50,552 bases of DNA. Source: Burkholderiales bacterium. GTDB taxonomy: Bacteria > Pseudomonadota > Gammaproteobacteria > Burkholderiales > Burkholderiaceae_C. Each line of letters opens with the position of its first letter. The stretch's first letter is position 1. Location: contig JAEKLF010000055.1 of assembly GCA_019509985.1 (NCBI GenBank), forward strand, positions 1 through 50,552, read 5' to 3'. The translations under genes and the position numbers were made by a program. The notes under the pieces are model-generated. The model was given only the letters and a program-made list of their open reading frames with translations. It made no database searches and had not been told where the DNA came from. This document shows, piece after piece, positions 25,577 to 35,259 of this stretch.

Positions 25577-26260
25577 ATGCAAAACCATTCCCGTACCGTT
25601 GCCGTCGCCATGCCCTACGGCGGCGCCGTTGACCGCGGCACCGCCCACCGCGTGCTGCGCAACACCTACGCGCTGCTGTCGATGACGCTGCTGTTCAGCG
25701 CCACCGTCGCCTGGGCGGCTGTCGCCTTCAGCCTGCCCGCGCCGGGGCTGATCCTGACGCTGGTCGCCTACTTCGGCCTGCTGTTCGGCATCCACAAGCT
25801 GAAGAACCGCGGCGCCGCCGTCGGCCTCGTATTTGCGCTGACCGGCTTCATGGGCTGGACGCTCGGCCCCTTGCTGACCCGCACGCTGGCTTTGCCCGCC
25901 GGCGGCCAGGCGGTGATGCTGGCCCTGGGCGCGACGGGCGCCGTGTTCCTGGCACTGTCGGCCTATGGGAGGACGACCAAACGCGACCTGTCCTGGATGG
26001 GCGGCTTCCTGTTCGCCGGCATGATCATCGCGTTGCTGGCCGGCCTGGCCGCGGTGTTCTTCCAGATCCCCGCGCTGGCGCTGACCGTCTCAGCCGTCGT
26101 GGCGCTGTTGTCGGCCGGCCTGATCCTGTTCGAGACCAAGCAGATCGTGGACGGCGGCGAGACGAACTACGTGCTCGCCACGGTCAGCCTGTTCGTGTCG
26201 ATCTTCAATTTGTTCGCGAGCCTGCTGCAGCTGTTCGGCTTTGCCGGCTCGGACGAATGA
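25577..26260 (+). CDS. yccA: Bax inhibitor-1/YccA family membrane protein
   Basis: A 227-residue protein with seven hydrophobic segments, beginning AHRVLRNTYALLSMTLLFSA. FLALSAYGRTTKRDLSWMGG and GLILFETKQIVDGGETNYVL are hallmarks of the UPF0005/BI-1 family. E. coli YccA binds FtsH and modulates membrane protein turnover, and other members are calcium-leak channels. The ribosome site AGGAGG lies 6 bases before the ATG at 25577. It is divergent from the NhaR-like gene and converges on the OPT transporter with 3 bp between the stops. Confidence 0.9.
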   Translation: MQNHSRTVAVAMPYGGAVDRGTAHRVLRNTYALLSMTLLFSATVAWAAVAFSLPAPGLILTLVAYFGLLFGIHKLKNRGAAVGLVFALTGFMGWTLGPLLTRTLALPAGGQAVMLALGATGAVFLALSAYGRTTKRDLSWMGGFLFAGMIIALLAGLAAVFFQIPALALTVSAVVALLSAGLILFETKQIVDGGETNYVLATVSLFVSIFNLFASLLQLFGFAGSDE

Positions 26261-26263
26261 CGA

Positions 26264-28243
26264 TCAGGCCTGCTTGCTGAGCAGCCAGCGGTACAGGCCG
26301 AAGCCGATGCCCGCGAAGGCCAGGAAGCCCAGCACCTGGCCGGCGGTGGCGAAGCTGTCGCCCACCAGCGCCAGCGGCGCGCCGTTGCCCGAGAACACGA
26401 CCACGGCCGCGAGGATGACGCCGAGCAGGCTCTCGCCAACGATCAGCCCGGAAGCCATCAGCACGCCGAGCTGCTTGGTGGCCTCGGGATCGCGCCTGCG
26501 CGCGGCGGCGCGTTCGAACAGCCAGCCGGCCACGGCACCGACGACGATGGTCAGCGTGCTGTTCAGCGGCAGGTAGATGCCCAGGCCCACGGCCAGCGGC
26601 GCGAGATGGGCACGGCCGTTGGTCGAGCGCTTCAGCACCTCATCCACGACGATGCAGGCCGCGCCGATCAAGGTGCCGATGCCGATCAGGTTCCAGTTCA
26701 GGTCACCCTGGATGACGCCCTTGGCCAGCGCCGAGATCAGCGCGGCCTGCGGAGCGGCCAGCGCCTTCTTCGGGTCGGCCCCGGGCGCGCCGGCAAAACC
26801 GTAGGCTTGGTTGAGCAGGTCCAGCACCGGCGGGATGACGACGGCGCCGGCGACGACACCGATGATCAGCGCGACCTGCTGGCGCCACGGCGTCGCGTCG
26901 ACGAGCTGGCCGGTCTTCAAGTCCTGAAGGTTGTCGTTGGAGATGGTCGCCACCGCGAACACGACGGCCGTGACGAACAGCGCGAAGGCGACCAGGGCCT
27001 GGCCGGTGGAGGGCGGCAGCATGGGCTTCACGACCAGGGCTAGCAGCAGCGACACGCCGATGACGACCAGGATGCCGACCCCCGACAGCGGGCTGTTGGA
27101 CGAGCCGATCAGGCCAGCCATGTAGCCGCAGACCGCGGCGACGAAGAAGCTCATCAGCACGACATAGACGACGCCGCCGACAACGAGCAGGCCGAGCTGG
27201 TCGCCCAGGCCGGCCGAGGTGGCGAAGCTGGACAGCATGAAGCCGATGGGCAGCATGCAGGCCAGCGTGATGAGGCCGACCGTGCCGATGGGGATGTCGC
27301 GCTCGTTGCGCGGCAGCGTGTCGGCCTTGCCGGCCTTGCGCACGCGGGCGGACATGGCCGCCGAGTGCAGGCCGGCGACGACCGGCCTGGCCAGCTTGAT
27401 GAGTGTCCAGATCGCGGCGACGGCGATGCAGCCGGCACCGATGAAGCGCACCTTCTTGCTCCACGCGAACAAGGCCACGGCCTCGGCCGCGCCGTCCACG
27501 CCTTGCGTCAGGTAGGGCACGCCGCCCAGCCAGGCGATGCAGGCACCGACGAGGATGGCGATGCCCACCCACAGGCCGACGAGATGGCCCACCGCCAGCA
27601 GCGCGAAGCTGAAGTTCAGGTCGTAGCCGGTCGCCCCGTTCTTCTCGCCGCCGGGCAGGCGGAAGTACTGCGCCAGGTTGCCGGCGAAGACCTGCGTGGC
27701 GACGACGACGCTGAAGGCGGCCGACACGACGGCACCGGTCACGATGGCCGTCAGGCCCTGGCGGCTGCTCTCGCCGCCATCGCTGGCATGGCCGACCTTG
27801 AGGACCTCGGCGCAGGCCACGCCTTCCGGGTAGGGCAGCGGCGAGTTCGTGACGAGGGCCCGACGCAGCGGGATGGAGTACATGACGCCCAGCACGCCGC
27901 CAAGAGCGCACAGCGTCGTCGACATCCAGTACGGAAAGCCGGTCCACCAGCCGATCATGACCAGGCCGGGCAGCACGAAGATGATGGAGGACAGCGTGCC
28001 GGCGGACGAGGCAATCGTCTGCACGATGTTGGTCTCGCCGATGGAGTTGCCCGCAGCGCGGCGCAGCAAGGCCATGGAGATGACGGCGGCCGGGATGGAG
28101 GTCGCGAACGTCAGGCCGGCCTTCAGGCCGAAGTAGACGTTGGCGGCCGTGAAGACCAGGGTGATCAGGATGCCCAGCACGATGCCGCGCAGGGTCAGTT
28201 CAGTGCCGAGGTCAGGCGTGGTGGTGGGCGATGAGGTGCTCAT
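26264..28243 (-). CDS. OPT family oligopeptide/metal-chelate transporter
   Basis: A 659-residue inner-membrane protein with roughly 14-16 hydrophobic segments. The N-terminal signature is ELTLRGIVLGILITLVFTAA followed by NVYFGLKAGLTFATSIPAAV, and a later conserved segment is NIVQTIASSAGTLSSIIFVL, typical of bacterial OPT proteins. Substrates in the family include oligopeptides and metal-siderophore complexes; none can be assigned here. The start at 28243 gives MSTSSPTTTPDLGTE. It is divergent from icmF across 150 bp that contain a perfect 20-bp palindrome, so the same regulator could affect both. Confidence 0.92.
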   Translation of the reverse strand: MSTSSPTTTPDLGTELTLRGIVLGILITLVFTAANVYFGLKAGLTFATSIPAAVISMALLRRAAGNSIGETNIVQTIASSAGTLSSIIFVLPGLVMIGWWTGFPYWMSTTLCALGGVLGVMYSIPLRRALVTNSPLPYPEGVACAEVLKVGHASDGGESSRQGLTAIVTGAVVSAAFSVVVATQVFAGNLAQYFRLPGGEKNGATGYDLNFSFALLAVGHLVGLWVGIAILVGACIAWLGGVPYLTQGVDGAAEAVALFAWSKKVRFIGAGCIAVAAIWTLIKLARPVVAGLHSAAMSARVRKAGKADTLPRNERDIPIGTVGLITLACMLPIGFMLSSFATSAGLGDQLGLLVVGGVVYVVLMSFFVAAVCGYMAGLIGSSNSPLSGVGILVVIGVSLLLALVVKPMLPPSTGQALVAFALFVTAVVFAVATISNDNLQDLKTGQLVDATPWRQQVALIIGVVAGAVVIPPVLDLLNQAYGFAGAPGADPKKALAAPQAALISALAKGVIQGDLNWNLIGIGTLIGAACIVVDEVLKRSTNGRAHLAPLAVGLGIYLPLNSTLTIVVGAVAGWLFERAAARRRDPEATKQLGVLMASGLIVGESLLGVILAAVVVFSGNGAPLALVGDSFATAGQVLGFLAFAGIGFGLYRWLLSKQA

Positions 28244-28335
28244 GCGACGACGGATGTGACGCCTGTTTGGCGAAGTGCGCATCATCGTGGCAGGCCGCAT
28301 GCTGCCCGGGTCCGGATTACCCCGGATGCACCCCC

Positions 28336-28355
28336 AATTGACGTTAACGTCAATT
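28336..28355. promoter_or_regulatory. Shared palindromic operator upstream of icmF
   Basis: AATTGACGTTAACGTCAATT is a perfect 20-bp palindrome 38 bp before the icmF start. TTGACG (28338-28343) is followed after 20 bases by TAAAAT (28364-28369), a -35/-10 pair with the long spacing typical of promoters activated by MerR-family proteins. The palindrome overlaps the -35 box. Confidence 0.75.
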
Positions 28356-28393
28356 AGCCGGCCTAAAATCCCGGCCGATCAAGGAGACAAGCC

Positions 28394-31300
28394 ATGACCG
28401 ATCTCGCCGCCGACTACAAGGCGCTGGCCGAGTACCGCCCGACCCACAAGGTCCGTTTCGTCACCGCCGCCAGCCTGTTCGATGGGCATGACGCCGCCAT
28501 CAACATCATGCGGCGCATCCTGCAGGGCATGGGTGCGGAGGTCATCCACCTCGGGCACAACCGCTCGGTGGACGAGGTCGTCACCGCGGCGCTGCAGGAG
28601 GATGCCCAGGGCATCGCGATCTCGTCCTACCAGGGCGGCCACGTCGAGTACTTCAAGTACATGGTGCAGCTCTTGAAGGAGCGCGGCGGCGAGCACATCC
28701 AGGTGTTCGGCGGCGGCGGCGGCGTCATCGTGCCGGCCGAGATCCGCGAGCTGGCCGAGCATGGCGTGCGCATCTTCAGCCCCGAGGACGGCCAGCGCAT
28801 GGGTCTGCAGGGAATGATCGGCGAGATGGTCATGAAGGCCGACCAGGACTTCAGCGTCTACGCACCGCAGGACCTGTCGGCCATCACCGGCCACTCGGAA
28901 GCCGCGTGGCGTTCGCTGGCCCAGCTGCTGACGGCGCTGGAGAACGGCAAGGCCGACGCGGCAAGCGTCGACGCGCTGCGTTCGCAAGCCAAGGGCATCA
29001 AAACGCCCGTGCTCGGCATTACCGGCACCGGCGGCGCCGGCAAATCCAGCCTGACTGACGAGCTGATCCGCCGCCTGCGGCTGGACCAGGGCGACGCGCT
29101 GCGCGTGGCGCTGATCTCCATCGACCCGTCGCGTCGCAAGAGCGGTGGTGCGCTGCTCGGCGACCGCATCCGCATGAATGCGATCAGCCCCTGGAGCAAC
29201 GGCGCTCGCGTCTTCATGCGCTCGCTGGCCACACGCGACTTCGGCTCCGAGATCTCCCCTGCTCTGCCCGACGTCATCGCCGCCGCCAAGGTCGCCGGCT
29301 TCGACCTCGTCATCGTCGAGACCTCAGGCATCGGCCAGGGCGATGCCGCCATCGTGCCGCTGGTCACCGTGCCGATGTACGTGATGACGCCCGAGTTCGG
29401 CGCCGCCAGCCAGCTCGAGAAGATCGACATGCTGGACTTTGCCGAGTTCGTCGCCATCAACAAGTTCGACCGCAAGGGCTCGCTGGACGCGCTGCGCGAT
29501 GTCAGCAAGCAGGTGCAGCGCAACCGCGAGGCCTTCACCGTGATGCCGGACACGATGCCCGTGTTCGGCACCATGGCCAGCCGCTTCAATGACGACGGCG
29601 TGACGGCGCTGTACCAGGCGCTGAAAGCCCGCCTGGCGGACCTCGGCATTCCGTTCAGCGAAGGCCGCCTGCCAATGGTGAACACGCGCCACAGCACGCA
29701 CCAGACGCCCATCGTGCCGGCCGCCCGCGTGCGCTACCTGGCAGACATCTCCGACACCGTGCGCAGCTACAAGGCCCGTGCGCGCAAGCAGGCGACGCTG
29801 GCCCGCGAGATCCAGCAGCTGGAAGCCAGCCGCGCCATGCTGGAGGCCGCCAACCCCGACAAGCAAGGCGCCCGCACCGCGCTAGCCGACCTTGCCGAAC
29901 AGCGCAAGGGCAGGCTCGACGCCGACGCCCGCCAGCTGCTGCAGCAGTGGCCGGACATGGTCAAGGCCTACGCCGGTGACGAGTACGTCGTGAAGATCCG
30001 CGACAAGGAGATCCGCACCGCGCTCATCACGCAAAGCTTGTCGGGCACCAAGATCCGCAAGGTCGTGCTGCCGGGCTACGAGTGCCATGGCGAGCTGCTG
30101 AAGTGGCTGATGCTGGAGAACGTGCCTGGCAGCTTCCCGTATGCGGCCGGTGTGTTCGCGTTCAAGCGCGAGGGCGAGGACCCGACCCGCATGTTCGCCG
30201 GCGAGGGCGACGCCTTCCGCACCAACCGCCGCTTCAAGCTGGTCAGCGAAGGCATGCCCGCCAAGCGCCTGTCCACCGCCTTTGACTCGGTGACGCTGTA
30301 CGGCGCCGACCCTGCGCCGCGGCCCGACATCTACGGCAAGGTGGGCAACTCCGGCGTCAGCATCGCCACGCTGGACGACATGAAGGTGTTGTACGACGGC
30401 TTCGACCTGTGCAGCCCGACCACCAGCGTGTCCATGACCATCAACGGCCCGGCGCCGTCCATCCTGGCCATGTTCATGAACACGGCCATCGACCAGAACC
30501 TGGCCAAGTTCCGCGCCGACAACGGTCGCGAGCCGACCGCCGACGAGGCCGCCAAGATCAAGGACTGGGTGCTGGCCAATGTGCGCGGCACCGTGCAGGC
30601 CGACATCCTGAAGGAAGACCAGGGCCAGAACACCTGCATCTTCTCGACCGAGTTCAGCCTGAAGGTGATGGGCGACATCGCCGAGTACTTCGTGCACCAC
30701 AACGTGCGCAACTTCTACTCGGTGTCGATCAGCGGATATCACATCGCCGAAGCCGGCGCCAACCCGATCAGCCAGCTCGCGCTGACACTCTCGAACGGCT
30801 TCACCTTCGTGGAGGCCTACCTCGCGCGCGGCATGCACATCGACGACTTCGCGCCCAACCTGTCGTTCTTCTTCAGCAACGGCATGGACCCGGAGTACAC
30901 CGTGCTCGGCCGCGTCGCCCGCCGCATCTGGGCCATCGCCATGCGCGACCGCTACGGCGCCAACGAGCGCTCGCAGAAGCTGAAGTACCACGTGCAAACC
31001 TCGGGCCGCAGCCTGCACGCGCAGGAGATCGCCTTCAACGACATCCGCACGACGCTGCAGGCGCTCATCGCCGTCTACGACAACTGCAACTCGCTGCACA
31101 CCAACGCCTACGACGAGGCGATCACGACGCCCACCGACGAGAGCGTTCGCCGCGCGATGGCCATCCAGCTCGTCATCAACCGCGAGTGGGGCCTGGCCAA
31201 AAACGAGAACCCGTCGCAGGGCGCCTTCATCATCGACGAGCTGACCGAGCTGGTGGAAGAGGCGGTGCTGGCCGAGTTCGAGCGCATCAGCGAACGCGGC

Positions 31301-31684
31301 GGCGTGCTCGGCGCGATGGAGACCGGCTACCAGCGTGGCCGCATCCAGGAAGAGTCGATGCACTACGAGATGCTCAAGCACACCGGCGAGTACCCCATCA
31401 TCGGCGTCAACACCTTCCGCAACCCGCATGGCGAGACGGTGGCGGAGCACATCGAGCTGGCCCGCTCCACCGACGAAGAGAAGCAGAGCCAGCTGGCCCG
31501 CCTGGCCGAGTTCCAGGACCGCCATGCGGCCGAGGCGCCGGCCATGCTGGCACGGCTGCAGCAAGCGGTCATCGAGAACAGGAACGTCTTCGAGGTGCTG
31601 ATGGACGCGGTGCGCATGTGCTCGCTGGGCCAGATCACGAACGCGCTGTTCGAGGTGGGCGGGCAGTACCGGCGCAGTATGTGA
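28394..31684 (+). CDS. icmF: Fused isobutyryl-CoA mutase (IcmF)
   Basis: A 1096-residue adenosylcobalamin enzyme that interconverts isobutyryl-CoA and n-butyryl-CoA by carbon-skeleton rearrangement, linking valine and butyrate metabolism. The domain order is diagnostic. The N-terminal B12 domain (about 20-150) has the cobalt-ligand His32 in [10 protein letters not shown]. The G-protein chaperone domain (about 200-420) has Walker A GTGGAGKS at 211-218 and NKFDRKGS. The large TIM-barrel mutase domain (about 550-1096) includes [20 protein letters not shown] and a [18 protein letters not shown] segment. The ribosome site AAGGAG is 10 bases before the ATG. Pivalyl-CoA mutase is a close alternative I cannot exclude. 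Confidence 0.94.
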   Translation: MTDLAADYKALAEYRPTHKVRFVTAASLFDGHDAAINIMRRILQGMGAEVIHLGHNRSVDEVVTAALQEDAQGIAISSYQGGHVEYFKYMVQLLKERGGEHIQVFGGGGGVIVPAEIRELAEHGVRIFSPEDGQRMGLQGMIGEMVMKADQDFSVYAPQDLSAITGHSEAAWRSLAQLLTALENGKADAASVDALRSQAKGIKTPVLGITGTGGAGKSSLTDELIRRLRLDQGDALRVALISIDPSRRKSGGALLGDRIRMNAISPWSNGARVFMRSLATRDFGSEISPALPDVIAAAKVAGFDLVIVETSGIGQGDAAIVPLVTVPMYVMTPEFGAASQLEKIDMLDFAEFVAINKFDRKGSLDALRDVSKQVQRNREAFTVMPDTMPVFGTMASRFNDDGVTALYQALKARLADLGIPFSEGRLPMVNTRHSTHQTPIVPAARVRYLADISDTVRSYKARARKQATLAREIQQLEASRAMLEAANPDKQGARTALADLAEQRKGRLDADARQLLQQWPDMVKAYAGDEYVVKIRDKEIRTALITQSLSGTKIRKVVLPGYECHGELLKWLMLENVPGSFPYAAGVFAFKREGEDPTRMFAGEGDAFRTNRRFKLVSEGMPAKRLSTAFDSVTLYGADPAPRPDIYGKVGNSGVSIATLDDMKVLYDGFDLCSPTTSVSMTINGPAPSILAMFMNTAIDQNLAKFRADNGREPTADEAAKIKDWVLANVRGTVQADILKEDQGQNTCIFSTEFSLKVMGDIAEYFVHHNVRNFYSVSISGYHIAEAGANPISQLALTLSNGFTFVEAYLARGMHIDDFAPNLSFFFSNGMDPEYTVLGRVARRIWAIAMRDRYGANERSQKLKYHVQTSGRSLHAQEIAFNDIRTTLQALIAVYDNCNSLHTNAYDEAITTPTDESVRRAMAIQLVINREWGLAKNENPSQGAFIIDELTELVEEAVLAEFERISERGGVLGAMETGYQRGRIQEESMHYEMLKHTGEYPIIGVNTFRNPHGETVAEHIELARSTDEEKQSQLARLAEFQDRHAAEAPAMLARLQQAVIENRNVFEVLMDAVRMCSLGQITNALFEVGGQYRRSM

Positions 31685-31693
31685 CCCTACATC

Positions 31694-31728
31694 CTTGCAA
31701 ATTGAGCGCTCACCGCTCAATTTGCAAG
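31694..31728. terminator. Bidirectional terminator hairpin
   Basis: A perfect 15-bp stem (CTTGCAAATTGAGCG and its complement) with the 5-base loop CTCAC lies 9 bp after the icmF stop and 30 bp before the stop of the convergent mrr-like gene. It has no T-run on either strand, so efficiency is uncertain. Its AT-rich composition matches the adjacent restriction gene rather than icmF. Confidence 0.6.
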
Positions 31729-31758
31729 CTTCGAAGTCATTCCAGCCGCGTCGCCAAG

Positions 31759-32718
31759 TCAGCTTTCGTTGAAGAAGTCAAGGTTGATCTTCTTCAACTC
31801 AAAGGCGACCGCGGAGAAAGCGCCAACATTGAACTCAATCATCAGCTCCGCAAGACGCGACCCGTCAATAAGAATGACCCGTTCACGGAGACGCTGTGCG
31901 TAGTCTCGCGCGTCGTCGGTATAGCGGCTGGTAGTGATGAAAATGCCTTTGGAGGCTTGTTTTCCCGCCAGCGCCCCAACGAACTTCTGGATCTCAGGCC
32001 GACCGACGCTCGCGTCCGCCCATTTCTTCGCCTGGACGTAGATCACATCCAATCCCAGGCGGTCTTCGTTGATGAAGCCATCAATACCTTCGTCACCGGC
32101 TCTCTGCAGCGCTTGGCCCGCTTCCTTCCGGCTCCCGCCGTACCCCATTCCCAAAAGAACCTGTACGACGGCGCGCTCGAATCCCTGCCAGCTCATGGCC
32201 TTTAGCCTTTGCAATAGCTCATCGGCCAGCAGCAAATGAGCGTCGCGCTGAATTTCAAGCATGCGCTCCTCTGGTGGGCCTTGCTCACTTTCAACAGCAA
32301 GCTCAGGATCGCTCGCATCCGACGGAGCAGTTCCAGTGGCTTCGAACTGTTGCTCTCGCCTTTGTTTGCGCCAGCGTTGATATGCCTCCGTGCCGCGATC
32401 AAGGAACTCTCGCGGCGCCAAATGACTTGCCTCAACGCCTGCTGGCGTCAATGTCCAAATTCCGTCCGTCTTCTCGATCCAACCGGCTTTGACTGAATCA
32501 ATTGAGAAGAACAACAGATAGTTCTCCCACCTCGGAAATCCATTGCTTTCAATGATTTCCGCAGCCCATGGCTCCGCATTGAACGACTCGGCAAGCCGAG
32601 CCTTGATCTCACGACTGGGCAGCTTTCCACCTGCTTCTCTGAGCATGACGACAGCAGCATGCAAGACTCTCGCAGCGAGTTCACGGGACTTGGAGGGTGC
32701 GCGCAATGGTTTCATCAA
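31759..32718 (-). CDS. Mrr-type restriction endonuclease
   Basis: A 319-residue protein. The N-terminal part (about 12-105) is an Mrr_N winged-helix domain (REIKARLAESFNAEPWAAEI, WENYLLFFSIDSVKAGWIEK). The C-terminal nuclease core has Glu181 in SWQGFERAVVQVLL, Asp213 in GDEGIDGFI and Gln229-x-Lys231 in VIYVQAKKW, the type IV PD-(D/E)xK set. QKFVGALAGKQASKGIFITT follows as in E. coli Mrr. Family members cut modified DNA and defend against phage. No methylase is present. One sampled line is 45% G+C against about 70% around it, which strongly suggests horizontal acquisition. The start may be either of the first two ATGs. Confidence 0.9.
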   Translation of the reverse strand: MMKPLRAPSKSRELAARVLHAAVVMLREAGGKLPSREIKARLAESFNAEPWAAEIIESNGFPRWENYLLFFSIDSVKAGWIEKTDGIWTLTPAGVEASHLAPREFLDRGTEAYQRWRKQRREQQFEATGTAPSDASDPELAVESEQGPPEERMLEIQRDAHLLLADELLQRLKAMSWQGFERAVVQVLLGMGYGGSRKEAGQALQRAGDEGIDGFINEDRLGLDVIYVQAKKWADASVGRPEIQKFVGALAGKQASKGIFITTSRYTDDARDYAQRLRERVILIDGSRLAELMIEFNVGAFSAVAFELKKINLDFFNES

Positions 32719-32815
32719 GGATGCCCGGTAAGTGAGATCGGCAGTCTACGCAGCGCAATGCTTGAGCGCGCCAGCAAATCCGCCGGAGGAAACGGTGGCG
32801 CAACTGTTGCGACGA

Positions 32816-33802
32816 TTACCGCGCCTGGATCACCTGCATCGCCGCCCTCACCCGCTGCAGCATCGGCGACGCCTCCATCACCCGAGCATCGAAGGGATGC
32901 AGCCGCTGGCCACCCACCGCCGCCATGATCTTGCGCACATAAAGCCGCGTCTCGGCATAGGGCGGCACGCCAAGGTAGCGGTCCACGGCCTTTTCGCCGG
33001 CGTTGTAGGCGGCCAGCGTGAGTTGGACGTCGCCCTCGAAATAGGCGAGTAGCCAGCGCAGATAGGCCATACCGCCACGGATGTTCTGCGACGGGTCCCG
33101 CAGGCGGACGATGTTGAAGCGCGCTCCGGTTTCGGGCATCAGTTGCATAAGGCCTTGCGCCTTTTTTGGCGACTCGGCCAACGGGTCAAAGTTGGACTCC
33201 TGGGCCATCACCGCCAGCACCAGAGCCGGCGCGAGCTGGTACTCCGGCGCAAGCAGCTTCACATAGTTGACGATGGCCGGCGGCGCATTCGTCGGCAGGG
33301 GCATCGTGGCCCAAAGCGAGAGTGACCTGGCCCCGCGGGCGACCGGGGGCGCAGGGGCCACGGCCACAGGGTCGGCCTCGGGCGGGCGCAGGCAGGGCGG
33401 CGGGTCGCCGAGCGGCGTGCCGCCCAGCGTGTTCAGCATGTTCTGCGCTTGCTCCAGGCCCTGCTCGGCCGCGGCGGCAAACATGTGGGCGGCCTCGGCG
33501 TCGTTGCGCTGGATGCCGCGCGCGTTGGTCAGCATCCAGCCCAGGCTGAACTGCGCCTCGGCGTCGCCGTAGCGGGACGCGCGGCAGTACAGCTTGGCCG
33601 CGGCGACCTCGTCGCGCTTGACGCCGTCGCCGTACTCCAGCGCCTTGGCTTCCAGCCGCCAGCGCTCGACCTGCGCCGGCACGACCGGGCCGCGCTCACC
33701 CGGCGGCATGGTCGGCCGTGGCAGCTGCTCCAGCGACAGCGAAGGCACCTGGGCGCCAGCTGCGGTGGCCATGAAGATCAGCGAGAGCAGCAGGCGTCGC
33801 AA
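32816..33802 (-). CDS. Lytic transglycosylase with Sel1-like repeats
   Basis: A 328-residue periplasmic peptidoglycan hydrolase. A signal peptide (about 1-17, RLLLSLIFMATAAGA) is followed by two Sel1/TPR-like repeats (about 52-120: DEVAAAKLYCRASRYGDAEA, DAEAAHMFAAAAEQGLEQAQ), a Pro-rich linker and a C-terminal SLT domain. Catalytic Glu202 is in MAQESNFDP, with AQGLMQLMPETGARF and LTLAAYNAGEKAVDRY matching family 1 transglycosylases. Sel1 repeats suggest a protein partner. No secretion system genes are nearby. It is divergent from the TMEM175-like gene. Confidence 0.92.
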   Translation of the reverse strand: MRRLLLSLIFMATAAGAQVPSLSLEQLPRPTMPPGERGPVVPAQVERWRLEAKALEYGDGVKRDEVAAAKLYCRASRYGDAEAQFSLGWMLTNARGIQRNDAEAAHMFAAAAEQGLEQAQNMLNTLGGTPLGDPPPCLRPPEADPVAVAPAPPVARGARSLSLWATMPLPTNAPPAIVNYVKLLAPEYQLAPALVLAVMAQESNFDPLAESPKKAQGLMQLMPETGARFNIVRLRDPSQNIRGGMAYLRWLLAYFEGDVQLTLAAYNAGEKAVDRYLGVPPYAETRLYVRKIMAAVGGQRLHPFDARVMEASPMLQRVRAAMQVIQAR

Positions 33803-33931
33803 GGGTCAGTCCGGAGGCATCGGTCAGGGGGCAGAAGTCTAGACTGCGCGCTGTGAAGCCCCCACGCCCGCTGCCGCGGGCTGCCCCGTCCAGGGGCGGT
33901 CCGTGGCTTCGGTCAGCCGTACGCCACCGAC

Positions 33932-34513
<582 letters not shown>

Positions 34514-34515
34514 CC

Positions 34516-35112
34516 ATGCCCACCCTCGACCCACGCATCGACACCTACATCGCCAGCGTGCCCGAGTTCGCGCGCCCCATCCTCGAACGGCTGCGCGAGG
34601 ACGTGCACGCGGCCTGCCCCGACGTCGTCGAGACCATCAAGTGGAGCCGGCCGCATTTCATGCTGGACGGCAAGCTGCTCGCCGGCATGTCGGCCTTCAA
34701 GGCGCATTGCGCCTTCGGCTTCTGGCAACGCGAGGGCGCGGAGGCCGGGCAGGCCGGCGCGATGGGCGACTTCGGCCGCGTCACCGCGCTGGCCGACCTG
34801 CCCAGCCGCGCCGAGCTGCGCAAGAAGATCAAGGCCGCCGCGGCCCTGCTGCAGGCCGGCGCGCCGCGCGCGGCCAAGCCGGACCGCGCGCCACGGCCCC
34901 AGCTGCAGATGCCTGACGACTTCGCCAACGCGCTGGCTCGCTCCGAGGCCGCCAAGCAGCACTACGACGCCTTCGCGCCGAGCAAGCAGCGCGACTATCT
35001 CGAATGGGTGCTGGAGGCCAAGCGCGAGGACACGCGCGCCAAGCGCATCGCCCAGGCCGTGGAATGGCTGGCCGAGGGCAAGTCGCGCAACTGGAAATAC
35101 GAGAACTGTTGA
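34516..35112 (+). CDS. YdeI/OmpD-associated-like protein
   Basis: A 198-residue soluble protein with two modules. An N-terminal DUF1801 domain (about 8-110) contains LREDVHAACPDVVETIKWSR, PHFMLDGKLLAGMSAFKAHC and AFGFW. A C-terminal OmdA-like helical tail follows (FAPSKQRDYLEWVLEAKRED, TRAKRIAQAVEWLAEGKSRN). YdeI relatives have been linked to envelope stress and antimicrobial peptide tolerance, but the biochemical role is unclear. A GTG at 34510 would overlap the upstream stop; I prefer the ATG at 34516. Confidence 0.88.
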   Translation: MPTLDPRIDTYIASVPEFARPILERLREDVHAACPDVVETIKWSRPHFMLDGKLLAGMSAFKAHCAFGFWQREGAEAGQAGAMGDFGRVTALADLPSRAELRKKIKAAAALLQAGAPRAAKPDRAPRPQLQMPDDFANALARSEAAKQHYDAFAPSKQRDYLEWVLEAKREDTRAKRIAQAVEWLAEGKSRNWKYENC

Positions 35113-35252
35113 CCCCTCGCCCAGCCTTGCCCCGCTGAACGCGGGCCAGTCCAGTCGGTCCCCCGAGGGGACGGCGATGCTTGCCGGCTCGACCGGCAAA
35201 CACATCGCCAGGCGGGCCGGCTTGGGACGGCCCGGCGCTCGGCCCGCGAGCC
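35113..35252 (+). repeat. Structured intergenic repeat, copy B
   Basis: This has the same layout as copies A and C: a GTCCCC-CGA-GGGGAC hairpin, then GGCGATG/CATCGCC enclosing a stem-loop, then a GGGCCGGCTTGGGACGGCCC block. The inner stem here is TTGCCGG-CTCGA-CCGGCAA instead of TTGCGGC/GCCGCAA, so two base pairs have changed on both sides. It lies between convergent genes. Confidence 0.8.
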
Positions 35253-35259
35253 GGGCGGC

